Source: Flavobacterium sp. SUN052 (GTDB lineage: Bacteria; Bacteroidota; Bacteroidia; Flavobacteriales; Flavobacteriaceae). Taken from it: 64,000 nt of DNA. Made by a program: the position numbers and the translations under genes. The notes beneath the pieces are model-generated. The model saw only the letters and a program-made list of their open reading frames with translations, was not told the DNA's origin and searched no databases. Below, piece after piece: positions 49,640 to 58,703 of the stretch. Position 1 is the first letter of the stretch; each line of letters starts with the position of its first letter. The stretch is taken from the NCBI RefSeq assembly GCF_028867935.1, contig NZ_JAPQNS010000017.1, positions 88,512 to 152,511 of the forward strand. Reading direction: 5' to 3'.

Positions 49640-50212
49640 ATGCGCTCACTAACTCGCTTCCTGTTTTTGGTATTGCTCATCATTGGCCTTCTCACGCTCT
49701 GGGAATACCTGCGTCAATGGCCGCTGTTTTCACGCTTTACACAGGGCAACCAAGCCACGCAACAATTGGTACTTCGGGAAGTAACGGCGCTGGGTAAACT
49801 GGAACTGGTACGTTACACCTTCAAAGACATTGTAGAACACAATCAGCCACGCGCCATTTTGCCCAACGCACGCGCTGTGCTCATTGTGCAGGGAGAAGCC
49901 ACCGGCTGCATCGACCTCACGCACCTGACAGCCGCTGATGTGCAAACGGGCGATACCATTGTGGTGCGCTTGCCAAAAGCAGAATTATGCGGTTGGAAAA
50001 TTAACCACAAGCAATCTCGCGTGTACGACACTCAGTTTGGGTTTATGGATGAGTCAGCCCTGGTCAGTGGTGCCTACACCCAAGCCGAAGAACAAATTCG
50101 ACAATCAGCCCTCAACAGTGGTATTCTGGAACAAACTCGCCAGAATGCCGACCGAATTCTACGGCCTGTGCTCGAAAAGGTAGCGGGAAAACCAGTGAAA
50201 TTCCGATATTGA
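49640..50212 (+). CDS. DUF4230-family membrane-anchored protein
   Basis: The 190-residue protein has a single membrane helix near residues 7-23 and a periplasmic domain typical of DUF4230 (LVLREVTALGKLELVRYTFKDIV, then QGEATGCIDLT and a late segment FGFMDESALVSGAYTQAEEQIR). Family function unknown. I took ATG 49640; an upstream start would lie within the hemA terminator. Confidence 0.8.
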   Translation: MRSLTRFLFLVLLIIGLLTLWEYLRQWPLFSRFTQGNQATQQLVLREVTALGKLELVRYTFKDIVEHNQPRAILPNARAVLIVQGEATGCIDLTHLTAADVQTGDTIVVRLPKAELCGWKINHKQSRVYDTQFGFMDESALVSGAYTQAEEQIRQSALNSGILEQTRQNADRILRPVLEKVAGKPVKFRY

Positions 50213-50229
50213 GTGCTGAAACTACCCCA

Positions 50230-50318
50230 CCCCAACCCCTCCCCTAAACAAAGAGGAGGGGCTTAATACTCTATAGTTTTTTTAGCCCCTCCCCTGAACT
50301 CAGGGGAGGGGTTGGGGT
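50230..50318. repeat. G/C-rich inverted repeat (CCCCTCCCCT type)
   Basis: ACCCCAACCCCTCCCCT (50230-50246) is the reverse complement of 50302-50318. A nested palindrome CCCCTGAACTCAGGGG sits next to it. It lies 15 bases before the aminotransferase gene. Confidence 0.8.
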
Positions 50319-50333
50319 ACTTATTCTACTGCC

Positions 50334-51644
50334 ATGCATCAGAACCGACGATCTTTTATCCAGAAGATGGCTTTAGCCGGGGGAGCTTTCTCCGCCAGCA
50401 GCCTGTTTGCCCAGACTCACGCAGCCAATTGGGCTGAAGCTACTGCCCGTGTTGCGTCTTTGAGTGCTCAACAAGTCGCTACGGATGAAGACTACTGGCA
50501 TCTGATCCAGCAAGCTTATCCGGCCTCGTCATCCAACATCCTGATTCTGAATAATGGCGGTGTTTCGCCCTCACCCCTGATCGTGCAGCAAGCTGTGGAG
50601 CGGTATAACGCCATGACGAATCAAGGACCATCGTATTACATGTGGCGAATTCTGGATCAGGGTCGCGAGTCCGTGCGCGACAAACTGGCTTTGCTGGCAG
50701 GAACCTCGCCCGAAGAAATTGCTATCAACCGCAATGCCACTGAAGCCTTACTAACCGTAATATATGGTCTTGATTTACAACGGGGAGACGAAGTAATTGG
50801 TGCTTTGCAGGACTACCCAAACGTAGTTCAGGCCTATAAGCAACGGGAGCAACGCGAAGGAGTCGTATATAAACAATTGAACTTTGTCTTTCCCATTGAA
50901 GACGATGAGGCCATTGTGCGCGAGTACGAAAAGGCGATTACGCCTAAAACCAAAATTATCCACGTAACCCACGTTGTCAACTGGATGGGACAGATTATGC
51001 CTGTTCAGAAGATCTGCCAGATGGCACAAAAACGCGGTATTGAGGTGGTAGTAGATGGGGCTCACTCATTCGGGCTACTCGATTTTAAAGTGTCCGACCT
51101 GGGATGCGACTATTTCGGAACCAGCCTGCACAAGTTTTTGTCGGCCCCAGTAGGCAGCGGAATGTTGTGGATTAAGAAGGGGAAAATTTCCAAAATCTGG
51201 CCGCTGCTCTGCAATAGCAGCCCCAAGAGCGATGACATCCGCAAGTTCGAGACGCTCGGAACGCGGAGTTTCCCTATTGAGCAGGGAATTGGCGAAGCCA
51301 TCAACTTTCACATGGCTATTGGGTCCAAGCGAAAAGAAGAGCGGGTACGGTACCTCAAAAATTACTGGGCCGAGAAAGTGCAGAAAGTACCGGGCGTTCG
51401 TTTGCACACCTCCCTGAAAGCGGCTTATTCCTGCGGCATTTGTGGGGTGAGTATCGATGGCATGACAATTCAGGAACTCGAGGGGCAGTTATTTGCCAAA
51501 TACAAAGTCAACACGTCGCCCACGGTCTGGGAGAATATCAGTTGTGTTCGCATTACCCCACACGTCTACACCTCGCTGGCTGATCTGGATCGACTGGTGG
51601 CTGCCATTACGCAAATTGCCACATCAAAGCGCAAGCAAGGGTAA
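50334..51644 (+). CDS. Exported class V aminotransferase
   Basis: The 436-residue PLP enzyme starts with a twin-arginine-type signal (MHQNRRSFIQKMALAGG; cleavage near residues 27-30). Residues 130-270 carry the class V core: NRNATEALLTVIYG, VDGAHSFGLLD (D241, H244) and the PLP Lys267 in GTSLHKFLSAPVG. It is probably folded in the cytoplasm and exported by Tat. Isopenicillin N epimerase/cysteine desulfurase-like relatives exist. It heads a row of exported proteins. Confidence 0.85.
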   Translation: MHQNRRSFIQKMALAGGAFSASSLFAQTHAANWAEATARVASLSAQQVATDEDYWHLIQQAYPASSSNILILNNGGVSPSPLIVQQAVERYNAMTNQGPSYYMWRILDQGRESVRDKLALLAGTSPEEIAINRNATEALLTVIYGLDLQRGDEVIGALQDYPNVVQAYKQREQREGVVYKQLNFVFPIEDDEAIVREYEKAITPKTKIIHVTHVVNWMGQIMPVQKICQMAQKRGIEVVVDGAHSFGLLDFKVSDLGCDYFGTSLHKFLSAPVGSGMLWIKKGKISKIWPLLCNSSPKSDDIRKFETLGTRSFPIEQGIGEAINFHMAIGSKRKEERVRYLKNYWAEKVQKVPGVRLHTSLKAAYSCGICGVSIDGMTIQELEGQLFAKYKVNTSPTVWENISCVRITPHVYTSLADLDRLVAAITQIATSKRKQG

Positions 51645-51733
51645 GGACTTCAGTTGTTGGACTTTTGATACTGAACACCGGAAGTCGGAGACTGAACTTT
51701 CCGATTTTGACTTTCGATTTTTGACTTATTATC

Positions 51734-53104
51734 ATGATTTATCAGCCTACGCCCCGACGTACTTTCCTTAAAACAACCGCTGTAGCCTCGCTGGGAGCGA
51801 TGTTGCCCTTCGACAGTCCAGCCTCTATTCTTGCCAGAAAAGACGACAAGCCTGTCCGTCTGGGTTTTATTGGTGTGGGGCAAAGGGGCCGTAATCACCT
51901 GCGTAATGCGCTCAATTTCCCCAACGTAGTGATTACCGCTATTTGCGATACCGACCCGGATGCACTCGCCCAAAGTCAGAAAATGCTGATCAAAAATGAG
52001 CGCAAAGAAGCCGCCACGTACGGCAAAACCGACCGGGACTATGAGAACATGGTGAAGCGCGACGATATTGACGGGGTGATTATTGCCAGCCCTTGGGAAT
52101 GGCACGTACCCATGGCAATAGCGGCCATGAAAGCAGGGAAATATGCCGGGGTGGAAGTCTCAGCCACAGTGACGCTACAGGAATCCTGGGATTTAGTGAA
52201 CACATTCGAAAAAACGGGATCACACTGTATGATCCTTGAAAATGTCTGCTACCGGCGCGACGTAATGGCCGTTCTGAACATGGTTCGGCAGAACGTTTTT
52301 GGGGAAATCAATCACCTTCAATGCGGCTACCAGCACGATTTGCGTGAAGTAAAATTCAACGATGGCAAGCAGGTATACGGTGGGGGTGTCGAGTTTGGGG
52401 CCAAGGGATACTCGGAAGCCCGCTGGCGCACCCAGCACTCGGTGGATCGCAACGGCGATTTGTACCCAACCCATGGTCTTGGCCCCGTTGCCGAAATGAT
52501 CAACATTAACCGGGGTAACCAGTTTTTATACCTCACCTCAATGGCCTCGCCTTCACGCAGCTTGCACAAATATATTGTTGACAAGGGCGGTGCCGATCAT
52601 CCCAACGCAAAGGTGAAGTTCAAGCTCGGCGATGTAGTACAAACGATGATCAAATGCGCCAACGGCGAAACCATTTTGATTACTCACGACACCAACTCAC
52701 CCCGCCCCTACTCGCTGGGTTTCCGGGTCCAGGGTACAAATGGGTTATGGATGGACGACGGTAACCAGATTTACATTGAAGGCGTCAGCAAAAAGGCGCA
52801 TACATGGGAGTCCGACGAGCCCTACATGCAACAGTACGACCATGCTTACTGGAAAAAGGAAGGCAAAATCGCCGAAGGTGCCGGTCATGGGGGAATGGAC
52901 CATTTTGTTATGAAAGATTTTCTGGAAGCTGTCCGAACCCGCTCCGCTCCCACCATCGACGTATATGACGCTGCTGCCTGGTCAGCCATCAGTCCGCTGT
53001 CGGAAGAGTCGATCAAAAAAGGATCAGCTTCGGTTCAAATCCCCGATTTCACTCGGGGCAAGTGGAAAACCCGCAAGCCTGTCTTTGCTATGGAAGTGGC
53101 GTAA
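51734..53104 (+). CDS. Gfo/Idh/MocA-fold exported oxidoreductase, GH109-like
   Basis: This 456-residue protein has a Tat-type leader (PTPRRTFLKTTAVASLG), a Rossmann domain (VRLGFIGVGQRGRNHLRNAL), and the EKP-like site replaced in the GH109 manner: YGGGVEFGAKGYSEARWRT followed by QHSVDRNGDLYPTHGLGP. GH109 enzymes remove alpha-N-acetylgalactosamine using NAD+ in an unusual elimination/addition cycle. Activity is inferred. It is followed by a hairpin and the FG-GAP gene. Confidence 0.8.
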   Translation: MIYQPTPRRTFLKTTAVASLGAMLPFDSPASILARKDDKPVRLGFIGVGQRGRNHLRNALNFPNVVITAICDTDPDALAQSQKMLIKNERKEAATYGKTDRDYENMVKRDDIDGVIIASPWEWHVPMAIAAMKAGKYAGVEVSATVTLQESWDLVNTFEKTGSHCMILENVCYRRDVMAVLNMVRQNVFGEINHLQCGYQHDLREVKFNDGKQVYGGGVEFGAKGYSEARWRTQHSVDRNGDLYPTHGLGPVAEMININRGNQFLYLTSMASPSRSLHKYIVDKGGADHPNAKVKFKLGDVVQTMIKCANGETILITHDTNSPRPYSLGFRVQGTNGLWMDDGNQIYIEGVSKKAHTWESDEPYMQQYDHAYWKKEGKIAEGAGHGGMDHFVMKDFLEAVRTRSAPTIDVYDAAAWSAISPLSEESIKKGSASVQIPDFTRGKWKTRKPVFAMEVA

Positions 53105-53109
53105 AAAAC

Positions 53110-53143
53110 GTGCTGGCAGGTCGAATTATCGACCTGCCAGCAC
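53110..53143 (+). terminator. 15-bp perfect hairpin after the GH109-like gene
   Basis: GTGCTGGCAGGTCGA (53110-53124) is the exact reverse complement of 53129-53143. There is no T tract, so it may attenuate rather than stop transcription into the next gene. Confidence 0.65.
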
Positions 53144-53161
53144 ATTAGCACCCTTAACTTT

Positions 53162-54325
53162 ATGAAAATTGCTCGTTCAATCTCCGTTCTCAGTCTCGTT
53201 GGCGTCTCTCTGCTAACAGCTTCCACAACCAAAGTGAACCCATCGCGAGCCCTTCGCGACGTGAAATTCGCACGACATTTTGTTGCCGCTGAGAGTTTCG
53301 AGTCGGTGGGTATTATTGATGTCAACAAAGATGGGAAGCCTGATCTGGTATCCGGTGATTTCTGGTATGAAAATGCTGACGAGCGTAAAAATTCATTCCG
53401 CAGACGCAAGCTCATAGGCGATCAGAAACGATTCGAAGAATACTACGACGATTTTTCGACTATTCCGTTGGATGTAGACGGCGATGGCGATCAGGATGTG
53501 GTGACAGGAGGTTGGTTTGGCGGTATGCTTCGCTGGCTGGAGAACACTGGCCCCACAGGCAAAACATGGCCAGTTCATGATATTGCTGACGTAGGTAATG
53601 TGGAGACAACCCGCGCCTGGGACATAGATGGAGATGGAAAAGTTGAGATTGTACCCAACAATCCGAACAAACCCCTAAAGTACTTCACACTCGACAAACC
53701 CAACACCTTTCGCCAGATTCCAGTGGCCCCAACCCAGGGTCATGGCCTTGGTTTCGGCGACATCAACGGCGACGGAAAAGGCGATTTCATTATCCCCAAA
53801 GGCTGGGTAGAGAACATGGGTAATGAACAGTGGAAACTTCATGAAGAATTCGACCTCGGCACGGCCAGCATTCCAATTATTGTAACCGACCTGAACGCCG
53901 ACAAGCTGGCCGACCTAATTGTAGGGCAGGGACACGGCTACGGACTCCATTGGTACGAGCAAAAAAAGGGGAGCGATGGCAAACGCACCTGGATCAAGCA
54001 TATTATTGACGAGAAGAACTCCCAATATCACTGCATGGAATGGGCCGACATCGATGGTGATAATCGCCCCGACCTCATCACGGGCAAACGTTTCCGTGCC
54101 CACAACGACGGCGATCCCGGCTGTTACGATGAGGTAGGTCTATACTACTTCACATGGGACGGTAAGGCTTTCACCAAACATACTATTTCATACGGTCCGG
54201 CGGGTGTCGGTAAAGGTACAGGGCTTTATTTCGCCCTGCATGACCTACGCGGCACCGGCCGGAAAGACATTATTGTAGCTGGGAAAGACGGTTTAACTGT
54301 GTTTTTCAACGATGGCAATCAATAG
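53162..54325 (+). CDS. Secreted FG-GAP/VCBS-repeat beta-propeller protein
   Basis: The 387-residue product has a signal peptide (about residues 1-22) and seven or so calcium-type repeats such as DVNKDGKPDLVSGDFWYEN, DVDGDGDQDVVTGGW, DINGDGKGDFIIPKGW and DIDGDNRPDLITGK, so it folds as a beta-propeller that binds Ca2+. Function unknown; such proteins often sit beside PVC-type cytochromes and isomerases. It ends directly beside the stop of the convergent cytochrome gene. Confidence 0.85.
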   Translation: MKIARSISVLSLVGVSLLTASTTKVNPSRALRDVKFARHFVAAESFESVGIIDVNKDGKPDLVSGDFWYENADERKNSFRRRKLIGDQKRFEEYYDDFSTIPLDVDGDGDQDVVTGGWFGGMLRWLENTGPTGKTWPVHDIADVGNVETTRAWDIDGDGKVEIVPNNPNKPLKYFTLDKPNTFRQIPVAPTQGHGLGFGDINGDGKGDFIIPKGWVENMGNEQWKLHEEFDLGTASIPIIVTDLNADKLADLIVGQGHGYGLHWYEQKKGSDGKRTWIKHIIDEKNSQYHCMEWADIDGDNRPDLITGKRFRAHNDGDPGCYDEVGLYYFTWDGKAFTKHTISYGPAGVGKGTGLYFALHDLRGTGRKDIIVAGKDGLTVFFNDGNQ

Positions 54326-57151
54326 CTATTTCAACAAATAAGCCACTAAGTCGGCCAGTTGCTGCTCCGTAATCCCCATCGAAACGGGGTCGGGCATCAG
54401 GCTGGTGGTGTATTGTTTGCGCGATGCGATGTTAGCAGTTGGAATGGTGTGCTTTTGCCCGGCGGCATCTTTCATAACCACTGCCTGAGCTCCGTCCGAA
54501 ATCAGAAATCCGTAGTAAGTCTGACCATTTTTAGTTGTCACCAACCAGGGTTCATATCCGAAAGCAAGTCCTGCACTGGGATTAATAATAGCATCCAGCA
54601 ATCCGTTTTTATCAAACTTCTCATGAATCTTGGTCAGTTCAGGGCCAATCTCTGCACCCTGGCCTCCGTGTTTATGGCAGGTTGAGCAATTGGTCTTGAA
54701 CACCGCCAAACCTGCCGGGCCGTTTCCTGTCAGGTTTGCAATCTGCTTCAGCGAAACGGTTTTCTCTACTCCCGGCCGCACAAAATAATCGCTGGCCATT
54801 GTCCGCACGCTTTGGTCTGGGTTCTGGAAAATCACCTCCCCTACCGATTTCCGAAGCGCATCAGACAGCTTTTTGTCAGCCGCCAACCCCACGAGTATTT
54901 TACCGCCTTCTGCATCACGGGCCATAGTGAGGGCTACTTTGGTTTTATCAGCTTCCGACACATACTCATCCATTAGCTTCTGTCGTAAACTGAGCATTTT
55001 CTGTTCACTTTCAGAAAGTTTACCGGGCATCACTTCATCCCAGTTCAGCAATGTAGCCCAATCATTACCGCGTCGGAAATTGACCCAATACTTTGCCTGA
55101 TTCGCTACTGTCGTATCGGCTACTTTTGAAAGCGCCACCATTGCTTTTGCGGCCAGTGGGCTTTTGATGAATCCTAAAGCAGTTATAGCCTGCCTGCGTG
55201 AGTCAGCGGTGAGCGTTTGCCCTTGCGCGCGCCGTTCCAGCAACTCGACTGCACTCGCCGGGTGAAGCTCCCATAGCAGGTTGGCCGTTTTCTGGTCCCA
55301 GGCTAAAGGGTCAGCAGGAATGCTGGGTTTCAAAAGAGCAAATAAGTCTTCTTCTTTCTTATCGGCAGCAATACCAAGAGCTGTTAAGTAATAGCGATCT
55401 TTTCCGTCGTATCCTCTGACCAGAGTTTTCAGCGCATCTTTGCAGTCAGCGAAGGGCACGTCGCGGAGCGCAATAGCCACCTCCCTCCGAATGGCCGTAG
55501 ATGGGTTTGCCGCCAGATACTTTGGTTGAAAATCAGGGGTTCCTTTTAATGCTCGAAAAGCAGCCACCCGCAACTGATCATCCCCGAAAGCCAGTACGTT
55601 TTCAACTTCAGCTATTCCTTTAGGCCCCAAAGCTGCTAACAGATATACAGCTCTCGCCCGCACAAACGGATTAGCTGATTCGAGCAGTTGTCGAACCGGT
55701 TTGATCACCTTATCGCCTTGCGCCTGCAAAGCGGCAAAACCCTGCATTCGGACATTGGTAGCCGGGTTGCTCAACGCTTCAATCTGCCCTTTTGTACGAC
55801 TCAGATCCAGTTTTGGAACCGGTAGGTTTTTGCCTTTGGGTGTGATCCGGTAAATCCGTCCGTAACCTTTTTTGTCGTGCATGGCATGGCCACCCACAAT
55901 CGGGTCGTACCAGTCGGCAATGTACAAGGCCCCGTCGGTTCCTACAGCCACATCGCTCGGACGAAACCATTTCCGGGTATCATCGGCAACATCATTCCAT
56001 TTATAATTGGGATCAACTTTGGGGAACGTGCTAATTAAATCGGTCCGGTCGAGTTGGTAGCCAGCCCCTTTTGGCTGGGGTTTATAGCTAAAAATCACAT
56101 TTCGGCCCGCTTCAGCGCTGAGCAACATCCCCCGGTAAGCAGGACCAAGCTCGTCACCCTCATAAAATACCGTCCCTGTAGGAGAGCCAGCACCGGTAAT
56201 GTCGCCAGAAGGCATCACACCCGGATCGTCCTGATGCCAGTGAGCCGTCGGAATGGTTTGACCCGGCCGTTGGTCACCCTGCCAGTAGCGCGTGCCATCC
56301 TTACTAAAATACCCCGCATCGGCGCCTTCCATGAGCCAGCTTGTACGGCAGGCTACCACTTGGTCGTCGTTGTCGTTCTGCCACATATTCCCGTAGGAGT
56401 CGAGGCAGGTTTCGTAGTTATTTCGGAAATTATGGCCCATCACTTTCAGACCAGTTCCGTCGGGGTTTATACGCAAAGCCAGCCCGCCAACCCACACCCG
56501 GCCATCGTCACTGACCTGGTTACCCTTGTTCATTTTGTTGTAGGGTGTACCGCCTACGTACAAACTCCCCGACCGGAGCGTCCAGCCGCTTTTGTCGGTC
56601 ACCCGGTGTGGCCCGGCATTACCTGTATTGAAATAGTACTTACCATCGGGCCCGGCCACCAGCGCGTGCAGTGAGTGGTCGTGATCCAGGCCACCAAAAC
56701 CCGTCAGGAAAATTTCGCGTTTGTCAGCTTTATCATCGCCGTTTTCGTCGGTATAAACAAACAGATTCGGAGCTGCCGACACGTACACCTTATTACCGAT
56801 GACGGCGATACCAAGGGGAGAAACCAGTTCTTTGTCCTGCACAAAAATCGTTTGCTTGTCTGCTTTACCATCGGCGTTGGTATCTTCCAGGATAACCACT
56901 CGCTCGCCTTCGGGGTGATGCAGGTGCGTATCAGGTTTATTGTTGAAATCGCGGTAGTCCACGGCTTCGGTTACCCAAATCCGGCCCCGTGCGTCTACGT
57001 CCAGATTAGTCGGGTTGAACAGCATAGGCGACTCAGCCCAAAGTGTAGCTTCAAGGTCGCCGGGAAGGTAAAGTTTTCCCGTATCATCGTCACGAACCGT
57101 ACCTGTGCTCAGCCAAAGCAAAATCGCGAGTGGCAGTAGAATCGTTTTCAT
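54326..57151 (-). CDS. Large PVC-type dehydrogenase with HEAT-like repeats and cytochrome c domain
   Basis: The 941-residue protein has a signal peptide, an N-terminal beta-propeller (YLPGDLEATLWAESPMLFNPT; sorbosone-dehydrogenase-like, to about residue 420), a helical HEAT-like part (about 430-780) and a PVC-type cytochrome c domain with C822-S-T-C825-H826 and late ASRKQYTTSLMPD. It is periplasmic and probably oxidises a sugar, passing electrons to the respiratory chain. It precedes the TIM-barrel isomerase in coordinate and is cotranscribed after it. Confidence 0.88.
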   Translation of the reverse strand: MKTILLPLAILLWLSTGTVRDDDTGKLYLPGDLEATLWAESPMLFNPTNLDVDARGRIWVTEAVDYRDFNNKPDTHLHHPEGERVVILEDTNADGKADKQTIFVQDKELVSPLGIAVIGNKVYVSAAPNLFVYTDENGDDKADKREIFLTGFGGLDHDHSLHALVAGPDGKYYFNTGNAGPHRVTDKSGWTLRSGSLYVGGTPYNKMNKGNQVSDDGRVWVGGLALRINPDGTGLKVMGHNFRNNYETCLDSYGNMWQNDNDDQVVACRTSWLMEGADAGYFSKDGTRYWQGDQRPGQTIPTAHWHQDDPGVMPSGDITGAGSPTGTVFYEGDELGPAYRGMLLSAEAGRNVIFSYKPQPKGAGYQLDRTDLISTFPKVDPNYKWNDVADDTRKWFRPSDVAVGTDGALYIADWYDPIVGGHAMHDKKGYGRIYRITPKGKNLPVPKLDLSRTKGQIEALSNPATNVRMQGFAALQAQGDKVIKPVRQLLESANPFVRARAVYLLAALGPKGIAEVENVLAFGDDQLRVAAFRALKGTPDFQPKYLAANPSTAIRREVAIALRDVPFADCKDALKTLVRGYDGKDRYYLTALGIAADKKEEDLFALLKPSIPADPLAWDQKTANLLWELHPASAVELLERRAQGQTLTADSRRQAITALGFIKSPLAAKAMVALSKVADTTVANQAKYWVNFRRGNDWATLLNWDEVMPGKLSESEQKMLSLRQKLMDEYVSEADKTKVALTMARDAEGGKILVGLAADKKLSDALRKSVGEVIFQNPDQSVRTMASDYFVRPGVEKTVSLKQIANLTGNGPAGLAVFKTNCSTCHKHGGQGAEIGPELTKIHEKFDKNGLLDAIINPSAGLAFGYEPWLVTTKNGQTYYGFLISDGAQAVVMKDAAGQKHTIPTANIASRKQYTTSLMPDPVSMGITEQQLADLVAYLLK

Positions 57152-57152
57152 A

Positions 57153-58025
57153 TCAGCCGAATAGCTGCCGGGCAGCTTTTATGTTTTCCAGGTAACTATC
57201 CATCATTGATTTATCCTTCGGAACGGCCCCTTCCAATTGCAGCCAACCCCGATAGCCAATCTCATCAAGCGTTTGGCGAACCCGTTTCATATCTACTTGG
57301 CCCTGCCCAATCAGGAAACCATTTTCTTTGATGTGTACTTCGCAGATCTGCTTCGTACCAAGGTCGCGCATTTCCTGAAAAATATCGTATCCCATCACGC
57401 TCGAGTTACACACATCATAATACACCTTTACAGCGGGCGACCCCACCGCATCAATTATTGCCATGTGTTCGGGAACTGATAACCACGATTCGATACCTAG
57501 CGTAACACCAGCTTTTTCGGCCTTGGAGGCAACAGCCTTTAGGCGTTCGATAACAACCTGGGTGCCTTTTGGGTCATTTTTGAGATCGTTTTTGCCGAAG
57601 AAAGCCAGTAAAATCGCTTTCACCCCTAGCGCTTTTGCTACATCCACACTATCCTGCACCCACTGCTCCGTCCGAGATTCTGATTTATACGGAATCTCAT
57701 TCAGAATCCCCAAAGCCAGACCGCTGATTGCAACGCCAGTCCGCTTGGATACCTCTTTATACTGCTGTTGCATAGCGGCATCGCGCAGATGTATTTCATC
57801 TTTTACGGAGTTCAGGCTGACCTGAATCCCATCAAGACCAATCTGCTTAGCCGTATCAAATGCCTTGAGCGAAGCCAACCCGTTTATGGACCAATCGCAA
57901 GCTCCAATAGGAAAGTTTTGCTTTCTTCGTAACTTGTCTATACTATTAGACTTCCCTAATAGAGGTGATAGGGCAGATACCCCAGTAAGCAATAGGGCTT
58001 TTTCAAGTAGGGTTCTCCGGTTCAT
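57153..58025 (-). CDS. Exported sugar phosphate isomerase/epimerase-type TIM-barrel protein
   Basis: This 290-residue protein begins with a Tat/Sec-type leader (MNRRTLLEKALLLTGVSAL). The AP-endonuclase 2/xylose isomerase TIM barrel follows, with GIESWLSVPEH, VKVYYDVCNSSVMGYD, EVHIKENGF and a late QLEGAVPKD that carry the likely metal ligands. I took ATG 58025; the longer frame has no support. It lies one base before the cytochrome gene, so the two form an operon that probably handles a sugar or sugar acid in the periplasm. Confidence 0.85.
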   Translation of the reverse strand: MNRRTLLEKALLLTGVSALSPLLGKSNSIDKLRRKQNFPIGACDWSINGLASLKAFDTAKQIGLDGIQVSLNSVKDEIHLRDAAMQQQYKEVSKRTGVAISGLALGILNEIPYKSESRTEQWVQDSVDVAKALGVKAILLAFFGKNDLKNDPKGTQVVIERLKAVASKAEKAGVTLGIESWLSVPEHMAIIDAVGSPAVKVYYDVCNSSVMGYDIFQEMRDLGTKQICEVHIKENGFLIGQGQVDMKRVRQTLDEIGYRGWLQLEGAVPKDKSMMDSYLENIKAARQLFG

Positions 58026-58136
58026 ACAATACGAAAGCTCTTTGTCTGAGTAATATCCCTCACAATAGTTGAATTTTTTTTTACCCCATTCCAACCCTTT
58101 GGCTACGAATGGGGTCTATACTTCGTCAACGTTGAT

Positions 58137-58703
58137 ATGCTGAGCGACTATGAACTGGTAGAAGGGTGCCGAAAACAGGACCGAACCATGCAGCGACTGC
58201 TCTACGAGCGGTTTGCCGGGAAGCTCTTTGTGGTTAGTAAACGCTACACAAAAGACCCAAATGGTGCCGAGGACGTATTGCAGGACGCTTTTGTAAAAAT
58301 CTTCCGGTACATCGATCAGTTTCGATTCGACTGCCCGCTTGAAGCCTGGCTCAAACGAATCGTGATCAACACGGCGCTGAAATATATCCGCACCCAACAA
58401 CCCTGGGATCAGGCAGCAGACGTCGATGAGATGGCACCGCTTATATCACAGGATGACCTAACCCTTCCAGCTCTTAATTACCAGTACCTGTTGGCCCTTA
58501 TTCAGGAATTGCCACCAGGATGCCGGGCTGTTTTTAACCTGTTCGCCATTGAAGGATACAGTCATCCCGAAATAGCTGAAATGTTAGAAATTTCTGAAGG
58601 AACGTCAAAATCACAATATTCCAGAGCGCGTGCTCTGTTACAACATAAGTTACAAATGGACGGTCGCTCACCGGAACCCCGTTCCACAGAACATCAACGA
58701 TAA
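58137..58703 (+). CDS. ECF-type RNA polymerase sigma factor
   Basis: The 188-residue protein has sigma region 2 (VVSKRYTKDPNGAEDVLQDAFVKIFRYIDQF, then WLKRIVINTALKYIR) and region 4 (LPPGCRAVFNLFAIEGYSHPEIAEMLEISEGTSKSQYSRARALL, in pieces). Its stop abuts the start of the next gene, an anti-sigma-like/beta-barrel fusion, so the two are translated together and likely control each other. Confidence 0.92.
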   Translation: MLSDYELVEGCRKQDRTMQRLLYERFAGKLFVVSKRYTKDPNGAEDVLQDAFVKIFRYIDQFRFDCPLEAWLKRIVINTALKYIRTQQPWDQAADVDEMAPLISQDDLTLPALNYQYLLALIQELPPGCRAVFNLFAIEGYSHPEIAEMLEISEGTSKSQYSRARALLQHKLQMDGRSPEPRSTEHQR

